Made by a program: the position numbers and the translations under genes. A stretch of DNA of 64,000 nucleotides from Streptomyces capitiformicae (GTDB taxonomy: Bacteria > Actinomycetota > Actinomycetes > Streptomycetales > Streptomycetaceae), in assembly GCF_002214185.1 (NCBI RefSeq), contig NZ_CP022161.1:1054001-1118000 (forward strand), in the 5' to 3' direction. The notes under the pieces are model-generated. The model saw nothing but the letters and a program-made list of their open reading frames with translations. It ran no database searches and had not been told where the DNA came from. This document shows, in pieces, positions 35,475 to 43,972 of this stretch (its first letter is position 1; each line of letters begins with the position of its first letter).

Positions 35475-36539
35475 TGTTCGTCGCCGACTTCTCGGTGAGC
35501 CGCTTGAAGAAGGCCGCCAGCGGGCGGGAGGCGAGCAGGCGGTACATCCGGTCCCGGCTGCGGATCCGCCGCTCGGTGGGCGGCGCGAAGAACGGGCCCG
35601 CGTTGCCCGAGGTCTTCTGGCAGCCCTTGGCGAAGTCCCGGATCCGCGACTCGTACGCGGCGAACGCCGTACGGTGATCTCCGCCCGCCAGGGCGGTGAG
35701 GAGCGCCGCGATGCGTGCGAGCTCGGTGTCCCGGCCGATGAAACGGGTGAGTTGGACCGGTACGCGGTGTCGGAGTGGGGCCGGGCCGTCGCCGCGCAGC
35801 AGTTCGAGGTGGAGCGCGGAGAGTTCGAGCGACGGGTCGTGCCCAGCTCGTCCGCGAGGGTGTGCCTGGCCTGCTCGTAGGCCTTGAGCGCCTCCGCGGG
35901 CCGCCCACGCGCGTACAGGGCCCGCATCAGCTGCCCGTACAGCCGCTCGCTCAGCGGATGCGCGGCGAGCAGCGAGCGCAGTTCGGGGACGAGTTCGGGG
36001 CCGCCGCCGAGCGCGAGGTCCGCCTCGATCCGGTCCTGTACGGTGGCCAGCCGCAGTTCGTCGAGCCGCGCCACCTCGGCATGCGCGTCCGGGAGGTCGG
36101 GCAGCGCGGGTCCGCGCCACAGGGCGAGTGCCTCGCGCAGCCGCGCCGCCGCCTGCGGATGGTCCCCGGCCGCGAGCGCGGTACGCCCTTCGCCGCACAG
36201 CCACTCGAAGAGGTGGGCGTCGACGGCGTCGGGCGGGGTGGTGATGCGGTAGCCGACGGGCGTGGCCTCGATCGCCGTGTGCGCCGTGTGCGCCGTGTGC
36301 GCCGTGTGTGGCCCCAGGCGCCTGCGCAGGCCGGAGATCTGGGACTGGAGTGCGCCCGCGGCTCCGGCGGGTGGCTCGGTGCCGTACAGGCCGCCGCCGG
36401 TCAGGCGCTCGGTGGAGACCGAACGGCCCGCGTCGAGGAGCAGCAGCGTCAGCAGGGCGCGGGGGCGGAGGCCACCGGGGTCCACCGAAGTGCCGTCGTC
36501 GGCGCGTATGTCGAGGGGACCGAGGATGCCGAACCGCAT
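35449..36539 (-). pseudogene. SARP/AfsR-type regulator, frameshifted and fused to a flavin-monooxygenase tail
   Basis: From ATG 36539 one frame encodes a SARP-like regulator: winged helix (LLTLLLLDAGRSVSTERLTG, LQSQISGLRRRLGP) and a bacterial transcriptional activation domain up to ARHTLADELG. Near 35838 one base is missing (ACGACCC where ACGGACCC is expected); the sequence resumes in another frame as DPSLELSALHLELLRGD and the start of the AfsR ATPase region, FIGRDTELARIAALL. Near 35695 this stops and reads GGDHRTAFAAYESRIRDFAK through to [16 protein letters not shown], the C-terminus of an FAD-dependent monooxygenase. So a deletion joined two neighbouring genes. Four 9-bp repeats at 36273-36308 encode His-Thr-Ala triplets. 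Confidence 0.8.
36273..36308. repeat. Four tandem 9-bp repeats (CGCCGTGTG)
   Basis: Four perfect copies of CGCCGTGTG inside the regulator pseudogene. On the minus strand they encode repeated His-Thr-Ala. A simple slippage repeat. Confidence 0.95.
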
Positions 36540-36651
36540 TCACTGGATTGTGCCAGTACAGGAAGGGTGCAGGCACGGCAAAAAGCCGGCCCACTGTTCG
36601 GTGGACCGGCTCTGTGCAGCGAACCAGCAGTGGCCGCGCGCTAGCTGAGCG

Positions 36652-36837
36652 TCAGCGCGAGACCTTGCCGGCCTTGATGCACGAGGTGCAAGCGTTCACG
36701 CGCTTCGGCGTCCCGCCGACCACGGTACGCACACGCTGGATGTTCGGGTTCCAGCGGCGGGACGTACGGCGGTGCGAGTGCGAGATGTTGTTGCCGAAGC
36801 CCGGCCCCTTGCCGCAGACGTCGCAGTTGGCAGCCAC
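36652..36837 (-). CDS. rpmB: 50S ribosomal protein L28 (zinc-binding form)
   Basis: A 61-residue L28: [37 protein letters not shown] and the end [15 protein letters not shown]. Two CxxC pairs (Cys5/Cys8 and Cys50/Cys53) make this the C+ zinc-ribbon version. Streptomyces has two rpmB copies, one without cysteines that is Zur-controlled; this is the zinc-containing housekeeping type. It is divergent from the DAK2 gene and probably monocistronic. Confidence 0.97.
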   Translation of the reverse strand: MAANCDVCGKGPGFGNNISHSHRRTSRRWNPNIQRVRTVVGGTPKRVNACTSCIKAGKVSR

Positions 36838-37095
36838 GGGTCACTCCAAAGACTTCAGATGCACTTACGGTTGATCCCGGCAGGCCGGGATCGAGATCGC
36901 AGGATCAGAGATCTGAGTGGCGTTGCCAGGGGAATGGCCCGATCTGGATCGGGCAACTGGAGCAGCATACAACGGCTGCGCCAGTAGAACGAAACTACCA
37001 TGGCTGCTCAGGCCCCTGTTCCCGGCCCTCTTCCGGTGGACACCCACGCTGGGTCTACGCTGCGTCCCACGTCCGGGCCGTTCAAGGAGGCGTAG

Positions 37096-38775
37096 GTGGC
37101 GCAGGTGCCGCAGACATTCTTCGATGCTCTCGCGGTGCGCACCTGGTGCGGTCTCGCGCTGGCGGCGCTCGGGCGGGCGCGCGAGGAGATCGACGCGATC
37201 AACGTCTACCCCGTCGCGGACGGGGACACCGGCACGAACCTCTACCTGACCATGGAGTCGGCCGTCACGGCGGTCGAGGCCGTCTTCGCGGGCCACGAGG
37301 CCGGCCCCGGGGCCACCGGGAAGCCCACCCTGGCCGACGCCGCGCGCGCGATGGCGCACGGCGCTCTGATCGGCGCCCGGGGTAATTCCGGGACGATCCT
37401 CGCCCAGCTGCTCCGGGGCATGGCCAAGGTACTCGCCGACGACGGAGAGGCGGCCCACACCGACGGCCAAGGTCTCCGGCTCGCCCTGCGCCACGCCGCC
37501 GACTCCGCCCGCGACGCCGTCGCCCATCCCGTCGAGGGGACCGTCCTCACGGTCGCCTCCGCCGCGGCCGCCGCGGTCACCGGAGCCGAGGGCGACTGCG
37601 GCGCGGTCGCCCGGGCCGCCTACGAGGGCGCGGGCGAGGCCCTCGCGGCCACCACCGGGCAACTGGCCGTCCTGGCCCGCGCGGGCGTCGTGGACGCGGG
37701 CGGACGGGGCCTGCTGGCCGTACTGGCGGCGCTGGTGGAGACGTTCACGGGGGAGGCGCCGAGGGCGGTGGCGGGTGCGGGTGCTGGTGTGAGTGTGGGT
37801 GTCGACGCCGCGACGGACGTGTGTACGGACGACCGGCCCGAGCCCGGCGGCCCCGCTTTCGAGGTGATCTACCTCCTGGAGGCGGACGACGCGGCCGTGG
37901 CCCGGCTGCGCACGCGGCTCGACGCGCTGGGCGACTCGCTCGTGGTGGTCGGCGGGGACGGCCTGTGGAACGTCCATGTGCACGTCGACGACGCCGGGGC
38001 CGCCGTGGAGGCCGGGGTCGAGGCCGGGCGGCCGTACCGGATCCGGATCACGCACTTCGGGGCCGAGGACGCGCACATGGCCGGTGCGGCCGGGCGACCG
38101 CCACGGGAGCGGGCCCAGCGCGCCGTCGTGGCCGTCGTACCGGGGGAGGGGCTGGCCGGGCTGTACACCGAGGCCGGCGCGACCACGGTGCTGGCCCGCC
38201 CCGGGGAGCCCCCCGCCAGCGGGGAACTCGTGGAGGCCGTACGGCGTGCCCACGCGCGCGAGGTGGTGCTGCTGCCCAACGACGCGGACCTTCGCCACAC
38301 GGCGGCCGCCGCGGCCGAACAGGCCCGTGCCGAGGGCGTACGCGTCGCCCTCATCCCCACCCGTTCGGCGGTCCAGGGCATCGCCGCCCTCGCCGTCCAC
38401 GAGCCCGACCGCCGCTTCGACGAGGACGTCGTCTCCATGACCTCCGCGGCCGGCGCCACCCGCTACGGCGAGGTCGTCATCGCCGAACGCCAGTCCTGGA
38501 CCATGGCCGGCATCTGCCAGGCCGGCGACGTCCTCGGCCTCATCGACGGCGACGTGGCCGTCATCGGCGCCGACATCACCACCACCGCCGCGACGGTCGT
38601 CGACCGCATGCTCGCCGCAGGCGGCGAGATGGTCACCCTGGTCCTGGGCGACGAGGCCCCCACCGACATCGCGGCCCACGTGGAGACCCGGGTACGGGAG
38701 TCCTACCTGGCGGTGGACACGGTGGTGTACAGGGGTGGGCGGCAGGGGGCGTTGCTGTTGATCGGGGTGGAGTAG
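37096..38775 (+). CDS. DAK2/FakA-like domain protein
   Basis: A 559-residue protein. The N-terminal DhaL/DAK2 domain (about 10-205) has INVYPVADGDTGTNLYLTM, which holds the Mg-ATP-binding Asp residues, and HGALIGARGNSGTILAQLLRG. The C-terminal half (about 255-559) resembles the FakA C-terminal region, with SGELVEAVRRAHAREVVLLP, NDADLRHTAA and GEVVIAERQSWTMAGIC. FakA phosphorylates fatty acids bound to FakB (DegV) proteins; no fakB is nearby. GTG 37096 follows AAGGAGG. In actinobacteria this gene commonly lies just upstream of recG; here two minus-strand genes separate them. Confidence 0.88.
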   Translation: MAQVPQTFFDALAVRTWCGLALAALGRAREEIDAINVYPVADGDTGTNLYLTMESAVTAVEAVFAGHEAGPGATGKPTLADAARAMAHGALIGARGNSGTILAQLLRGMAKVLADDGEAAHTDGQGLRLALRHAADSARDAVAHPVEGTVLTVASAAAAAVTGAEGDCGAVARAAYEGAGEALAATTGQLAVLARAGVVDAGGRGLLAVLAALVETFTGEAPRAVAGAGAGVSVGVDAATDVCTDDRPEPGGPAFEVIYLLEADDAAVARLRTRLDALGDSLVVVGGDGLWNVHVHVDDAGAAVEAGVEAGRPYRIRITHFGAEDAHMAGAAGRPPRERAQRAVVAVVPGEGLAGLYTEAGATTVLARPGEPPASGELVEAVRRAHAREVVLLPNDADLRHTAAAAAEQARAEGVRVALIPTRSAVQGIAALAVHEPDRRFDEDVVSMTSAAGATRYGEVVIAERQSWTMAGICQAGDVLGLIDGDVAVIGADITTTAATVVDRMLAAGGEMVTLVLGDEAPTDIAAHVETRVRESYLAVDTVVYRGGRQGALLLIGVE

Positions 38776-38829
38776 CTACGAGGGTGCGCCGGGGCGCCTG
38801 AGAGCTCGGGGGACGGGGTGCGTGGGCGA

Positions 38830-38937
38830 GTGCGGGTTGTCGTTGGTTGCTCGCGCAGTTCCCCGCGCCCCCTGAAAACCAGGGTGCACCCCGTGCTTTT
38901 GAGGAGCGCGGGGAACTGCGCGAGCAACCCCCGCACA
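38830..38937. repeat. Large palindrome built from repeat family A
   Basis: A perfect 24-bp inverted repeat: 38845-38868 contains GCTCGCGCAGTTCCCCGCG and 38906-38929 is its exact complement, with a 37-base spacer. Outer GTGCGGG (38830-38836) and CCCGCAC (38930-38936) pair as well. It sits between convergent genes (DAK2 and the TPR-like gene) and can fold into a long cruciform or bidirectional hairpin. Confidence 0.92.
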
Positions 38938-38939
38938 GC

Positions 38940-41912
38940 TCAGCTCTCCCCCCGCCCCTCCACCACCTCGAGCATCCTCGATGCCTCCGCCCGCCGAGCC
39001 ACCGCCACCTCGTCGTCCCGCCCGGCAACCGCGGACAACACCCCACGCGCGCGTGCCCCCGCCGCATCGCCCAGCCCCAGATCCGCCTCCAACCATCCCG
39101 CCGCGAGCTCAGCCCCACCACGGGCATCGACAAAGTCCGCCCCGAGCGAGCCGTACACCGACACCGCCCGCCCGACGAACTCCAGCGCCTCCTCGAACAC
39201 CGGCCGGAACTCGGAGAGCTCCGCGTCCTCGGCCACCGACCGCGCGAGCAGATCCCCGAACTGCCGATACGTCTCACCGAGTTCGGCGACGATCCGCCGC
39301 CGGTTCTCCTCACCGGCCACGTCCGACAGGGCCGCCTCGCACCCCAGCACCGCGTCACCCATCAACTCCCGGGACGCGTCCAGCCCGGCCCCCTCCTGCG
39401 CCGCGTACCACGCCCGCGCGCGCAACGCCCGGACGTATCCGTGGACGTTGCCGAGCTCTCCCCAGAGGTCGCCCGCGCGCTCGTAGGCCCGGTCGGCGTC
39501 GGCGGGCAGCCCCGCGCGGGCGAGTGCCTCGGCGGCGAGATGGGCGAACATGGCGTGGTCGCGCTGCTCCGGCCAGTGCCGGGTGATGTCGGCGGCCCGC
39601 AGCCACCGCTCGGCGGCCTCCCGGTGCTCACCGAGCTCGGTGTGGCAGTCGCCGAGCCACCACAGGGTCTGCGCGACCGCCCCGTCGCCGTGCGTCTCGG
39701 CGGTGAGATCCGGCAGTGCCGACTCCAGTACCTCCGCGGCCTCCGCCCACCGCTCCTGCCGCAGCAGGAACCCGCCGAGCAGATGCCGGGCCCAGGAACC
39801 GAGCGTCCGGCTCTCACCAGCCTCGTCGGCCCAGTGCGCCGCCTCCAGGGCGTGCTCCGCGGCCGTCTCGACGCGGTCCCCGGCGCCGAGGACTTCGGCC
39901 AGTTGGGCGTTCAGCTGGGCGCGGCCCACCGGGTCCAGCTCCGCGCCGCCGTGCTCCAGCGCCGCGCGGGCCGCCCGCTCGGCCGTCTCCAGGTCCCCGA
40001 CCTGCTGCGCGACGCCGGCCAGCCGCGCCTCGTACTGCACCGCGAACCAGGGCAGCCCGGCCGTCACATACCGCTCCGCGGCCTCCACGAACAGCTCGGC
40101 GGCCGCCTGGGCGTCCTCGCGGCGCGCGGCCAGCTCCCCGAGCAGCGCCCGCGCCTCCGCCGCCCGCGAGGCCAGCCGTACGTCGTCCGCGCGGTGCGGC
40201 TCGACGAACTCCGCCAGCTCCCGCACGGCCGCCTCGGCGGCGGCCACCGCGGCCGCGTCCGCCGTATCACCGGTGTCCTCCGTCTCGTGCATCCGCTGCA
40301 CGAGGATGCGCGCCCGCCCGACCAGCACGGACGCTGTCTGCCGTACGCCGGTGCCGTCGGCCTCGTGGAGGGCGAGGACCTTCTCGTACGGCTCGGAGAT
40401 CAGCTCCAGGGCCGTCTCGACGCGGCCGTTCAGGGCGTGGACCGTGGCTCCACGCGCGCGTGCCGCCAGTGCCTCGCCCGGGTCGCCGGCCTCCTCGTAC
40501 AGCTCGGCCGCCTGTTCGAAGAGGGGGGCGCCCTCGGGGCCGAGGCCGATCGCCCGGTGATCGACGAGCTCCGCTTGGTCGTAGGCGGTCAGCTCGGCAC
40601 CCCGGCCCCCGGCCTCCACGGCACGGGCCACGGCGGCCCATGCCGCGACGGAGTCGGGGTGCAGGGACTCGGCGAGCCGCCGCGCCTCGGCGAGCAGCCC
40701 GGCCAGGTCGCCGGGGCCCGGCGCGCTCCCCGCAGCCTCCGTCCGCTCGGCCGCGGCGGGCTGCCGGGGCGCCGGAACCGGTGCCGTACGCGTCGCACGC
40801 ACCCCCAGCGGCAGCCGGTCCAGCAGCGGCTGCTGGTCCATGCGCTCCCGGGCGCCCGTACTGACGTACGCCGTGCCGTTGCGCTCGTCGAACAGCGCGG
40901 CCAGGGAAAGGGCCTCCTCGCGCGCGTGGGAGGCCAGTTCGCGGGCGGTCCAGGTACGGCCGGCCGGGCCCGGGACCGTTTGATCGCCGAACCCACGGGC
41001 GACCAGGCGGTCCATGAGCAGGGCCACCGCACTCATGAAGTCCAGCTTGCTGCGCGGGTCCCCGGAGTCCGTGAAGTACGCCGGACGCTCGGCCAGCAGC
41101 TCCAGGCCGCGTGCCTCGTTGCCGGACAGGGCGCAGAACTCCACATGGTCCGCGTACGCGCCCCGCATGCTCTCCATGGCCCGCACGAGCCGGAAGCCGC
41201 GCAGATGGTGGGCGCGGGCCTCGTCCACGCGGCCCAGGCGCAGCAGCGGCACCAGGGACGACGCCAGGACGGTGTGCGGCTCGTGGGCACACGCGTACCG
41301 GCCCTCCAGGACCGGCGCCCAAAGCTCCAGGGCCTCGGCGTCCTGGCGCAGCCGCGCCCGCCACCAGCCCTGGCCGTGCAGCTCGCACGCGTGGCAGTCG
41401 GCCATGCTGTCCCGGTCGGCGGCGAGCCACGCCTCGTACGCCCGCTCGGCCCGCGCCAGATCCCCGATGTGCGCCGCCACGCTGAACTCGGCGCCGCGCA
41501 CCGCCCGTTCGGAGTGCCCGGCGAGCCGGTAGCGGTGCTCCATCTCGCCCAGCCACTTCTCGATCGCGGCGAGCGGGATGTGCGGCTGGTTGAGCATGCC
41601 GGCCGACATCCACTTGAAGACCCAGTGCAGGGAGTGGATCTCGTACTCGTCGAAGTCCTCGGGGCGCTCGTCCCACATGCGCAGCAGACGCGCGAAGGGG
41701 ACGAACATCTTGTCCTTCTCGGAGCTGTAGTTGTAGACCTTCAGCTGGTGCCCGAGTGCCTCGATCACGGCGAGCGGGATGTTCAGCTTCTCCGCCTCCG
41801 CGAGCAACTGTTCCGCGCGTGCGTTACGGGCGGGTCCTTCCGGCTGCTCGTAGTTCTCCGCCATGGCCCGGCGCAGCTCGTCGAAGGCCGTGTCCTCGAT
41901 GAACTCACTCAC
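38940..41912 (-). CDS. Large TPR-like helical-repeat protein, partner of an HSP90-like gene
   Basis: A 990-residue soluble protein of helical repeats. The C-terminal half (about 480-980) has clear TPR-like units (GDPGEALAARARGATVHALN, GDLETAERAARAALEHG, GEHREAAERWLRAADITRHW). The N-terminal 330 residues are a different helical domain with Trp-rich FDEYEIHSLHWVFKWMSAG and a Cys/His cluster DCHACELHGQGWW. There is no catalytic motif or membrane segment. GTG 41912 overlaps the stop of the HSP90-like gene (GTGA), so the two proteins are made together. TPR domains are classic HSP90 partners, so a chaperone/co-chaperone unit is likely but is inference. Confidence 0.82.
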   Translation of the reverse strand: MSEFIEDTAFDELRRAMAENYEQPEGPARNARAEQLLAEAEKLNIPLAVIEALGHQLKVYNYSSEKDKMFVPFARLLRMWDERPEDFDEYEIHSLHWVFKWMSAGMLNQPHIPLAAIEKWLGEMEHRYRLAGHSERAVRGAEFSVAAHIGDLARAERAYEAWLAADRDSMADCHACELHGQGWWRARLRQDAEALELWAPVLEGRYACAHEPHTVLASSLVPLLRLGRVDEARAHHLRGFRLVRAMESMRGAYADHVEFCALSGNEARGLELLAERPAYFTDSGDPRSKLDFMSAVALLMDRLVARGFGDQTVPGPAGRTWTARELASHAREEALSLAALFDERNGTAYVSTGARERMDQQPLLDRLPLGVRATRTAPVPAPRQPAAAERTEAAGSAPGPGDLAGLLAEARRLAESLHPDSVAAWAAVARAVEAGGRGAELTAYDQAELVDHRAIGLGPEGAPLFEQAAELYEEAGDPGEALAARARGATVHALNGRVETALELISEPYEKVLALHEADGTGVRQTASVLVGRARILVQRMHETEDTGDTADAAAVAAAEAAVRELAEFVEPHRADDVRLASRAAEARALLGELAARREDAQAAAELFVEAAERYVTAGLPWFAVQYEARLAGVAQQVGDLETAERAARAALEHGGAELDPVGRAQLNAQLAEVLGAGDRVETAAEHALEAAHWADEAGESRTLGSWARHLLGGFLLRQERWAEAAEVLESALPDLTAETHGDGAVAQTLWWLGDCHTELGEHREAAERWLRAADITRHWPEQRDHAMFAHLAAEALARAGLPADADRAYERAGDLWGELGNVHGYVRALRARAWYAAQEGAGLDASRELMGDAVLGCEAALSDVAGEENRRRIVAELGETYRQFGDLLARSVAEDAELSEFRPVFEEALEFVGRAVSVYGSLGADFVDARGGAELAAGWLEADLGLGDAAGARARGVLSAVAGRDDEVAVARRAEASRMLEVVEGRGES

Positions 41913-43777
41913 TTGCGGCCGTCCTCCCCGGTCTCGCTGTGCGTGGCCCACTCCAGCAGGCCGATGAACGCCCGGTTCAGCAGCGCCGAATCGGCGGGCC
42001 TGAGTGGGCGTTGCGCCATCAGCAGGGCCTGCCCGTAGAGGGACTCGGTGGCGGTGCCGATCAGTTCCGGGTCGTTCAGGGAGCTGATCCGCCGGATCAA
42101 CGGGTTGAGATGGTTGAGCACCAACCGCGCGCGGGGGGCACTGCCCCGCAGGGAGCCGAGGATGCCCGCCCACAGGTCGTCGGCCTGCTCCTCCGCCTCC
42201 GCGCGCGCCTGCTCGTGCCGGGAGGACCGGTCGTCCAGGTGCAGCGCGGGCACGGACAGTGGGTGGAAGGCCCGCAGCACGACATCGCACCCCAGGGGGT
42301 CGAGTTTGGCCCGCGCGGCCGACAGGAAGCCCGTCAGCGCCAGCTCCTCGTCCGCGTCCAGCGTGTCCAGATGCGCGGTCACCGTGTCGGCGTCCAGCTC
42401 GGCGACCACCGTCCCCGGCCGCACCGACGGCAGCGCTTCGACCAACTCGCTGTCGTACGTGTAGCCGCCGTTGACGACCCCGACGCCCTGCGCGGAGGCG
42501 ATCGGCGCGACCTGGCGGTACTCCTCGACCGTCCGCGTGAAGTGCACCACCGGGTGCCGCTGCGCGAACTCCTCCAGGGACAGCCGCCCGTCGGTCGTCT
42601 CGAAGGGCAGCCACGGCAGCATCGTGCGCAGCATCTCCTTGTCGTGCCGCGCCAGGGACTTGACCCCCAGGTAGTGCACCGACAGGAAGGCCGCCAGCCG
42701 CTCCGGATCACCGGCGGCGAGCCCGGTCAGCCAGCCGCGAATCCTGTCGCCCAGCGCCTCCCGTACGGCCGCCAGGGTCTCGTCCTCGTACAGCGACTCC
42801 CGCGACGCCGTGGGCCGCAGGCTGTCCGTGTCGAGGACGCAGCGCACGAAGAACGCCCAGTCCGGCAGCAGCTGTTCGGCCCGCTCGGTGAGCAGCATGC
42901 CCTTCAGATGCACCCGATGGCTCGCCCGCTGAGCCGGGCTGACGGCCGACGGCAGGACGTACGCCACACCCCGGATCCCGGCCAGCGGCACGTCCAGCTC
43001 GATCGCGTCCAGCGGAGTGAACCCGAACAGGTCGTGACAGTGCCGCGCGAGGGCCACCCTGCGGGTGGCGGGGGAGGGGTACGCACGGTCCCAGGGCGCG
43101 GGCAGATCGGTGACCGCCTCGTCGCCCACCCGGACGTCGTACGGCAGCAGCGACCCGAAGTCCCGGGCCAGCGACAGCACGCGCGCGTGGGAGAGCCATT
43201 CGGCGGCGCCGGGCCGCGCGATCAGGTGCACCGTCGTACCGGGCTCGGGGTGCGCCTCGTCGGGCAGCGTCCGCACGGTGTACGACCCGTCGTCGGTCGC
43301 CGTCCACTCCACGGGCGGCGCCCCGGGCGTACGGGCGCTGCGGCTGACCACCCGGATGCGTTCGGCGACCACGAAGCACGCCAGCAGCCCGATGCCGAAC
43401 TGCCCCAGGAAGTCCGAGCGGACCTCCCGGAGCCCGTCGGCGATCCCGTCGGCCCGCTTGGAACTGCGGCCGATCGTGGCCAGCAGATCGTGCACATCGG
43501 ACTCGGTGAGCCCCACGCCGGAGTCCTCCACCCGCAGCGCGCCGCCCTCGGCGAACAGCCGCACCCGGGCGGGCGCGTCGGGCTGCTCGGCACGCCGCGC
43601 GGTGATCGCGTCCACGGCGTTCTGCAGCAACTCCCGCAGGTAGACCTTCGGACTGGAATAGAGGTGGTGCGAGAGGAGATCCACCAGGCCACGCAGATCG
43701 ACCTGGAACGTATGAGGCGAGTGGGATGAGTGAGGTGTCCGGGGTGCCTGGGATGACTGTGAGGTCATTGAATCCAT
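41909..43777 (-). CDS. HSP90-family (HtpG-like) ATPase
   Basis: A divergent HSP90 of about 622 residues. The GHKL ATP-binding domain (about 20-190) has VYLRELLQNAVDAITARR with the Glu/Asn N-box, DSGVGLTESDVHDLLATIG, and the lid GQFGIGLLACFVVAE. Middle-domain features are LDVPLAGIRGVAYVLPS, MLLTERAEQLLPDWAFFVRC and TASRESLYEDE. The C-terminal part is shorter than in E. coli HtpG and has no MEEVD. The start is uncertain: ATG 43777 or ATG 43768, with a Ser/His/Pro-rich leader before TFQVDLRGLVDLL. It is translationally coupled to the TPR-like gene and divergent from recG. Probably accessory, since streptomycetes also carry a canonical htpG. Confidence 0.88.
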   Translation of the reverse strand: MDSMTSQSSQAPRTPHSSHSPHTFQVDLRGLVDLLSHHLYSSPKVYLRELLQNAVDAITARRAEQPDAPARVRLFAEGGALRVEDSGVGLTESDVHDLLATIGRSSKRADGIADGLREVRSDFLGQFGIGLLACFVVAERIRVVSRSARTPGAPPVEWTATDDGSYTVRTLPDEAHPEPGTTVHLIARPGAAEWLSHARVLSLARDFGSLLPYDVRVGDEAVTDLPAPWDRAYPSPATRRVALARHCHDLFGFTPLDAIELDVPLAGIRGVAYVLPSAVSPAQRASHRVHLKGMLLTERAEQLLPDWAFFVRCVLDTDSLRPTASRESLYEDETLAAVREALGDRIRGWLTGLAAGDPERLAAFLSVHYLGVKSLARHDKEMLRTMLPWLPFETTDGRLSLEEFAQRHPVVHFTRTVEEYRQVAPIASAQGVGVVNGGYTYDSELVEALPSVRPGTVVAELDADTVTAHLDTLDADEELALTGFLSAARAKLDPLGCDVVLRAFHPLSVPALHLDDRSSRHEQARAEAEEQADDLWAGILGSLRGSAPRARLVLNHLNPLIRRISSLNDPELIGTATESLYGQALLMAQRPLRPADSALLNRAFIGLLEWATHSETGEDGRK

Positions 43778-43972
43778 CGTCGCAGCGCCGGTGGGTGGGA
43801 TTCTGGCGACGGCGGCGGGGTCGGGCGGTCCCGCGAGACGGTGACCGCGGACGGGAGGCGGTACGGACCCTGCCACTGCTGGGCCCGGGAGTGCGCCATC
43901 CTAGGCCCGAACGACCCGTCTGACCAGCAGATTTCAAGGACGTATACGGGATTGTCAGTGGGTTGGTGTGCA

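Noticed and set aside
38847..42038. 1063-codon plus-strand frame opposite the TPR-like gene
   Set aside because: Arg/Gly/Leu-rich shadow; the minus strand carries TPR-like repeats with proper coding character and an operon overlap.
38940..43777. HSP90/TPR pair considered as a known named anti-phage system
   Set aside because: No effector such as a nuclease, NADase or pore is seen and no named system could be matched with confidence; kept only as a hypothesis.
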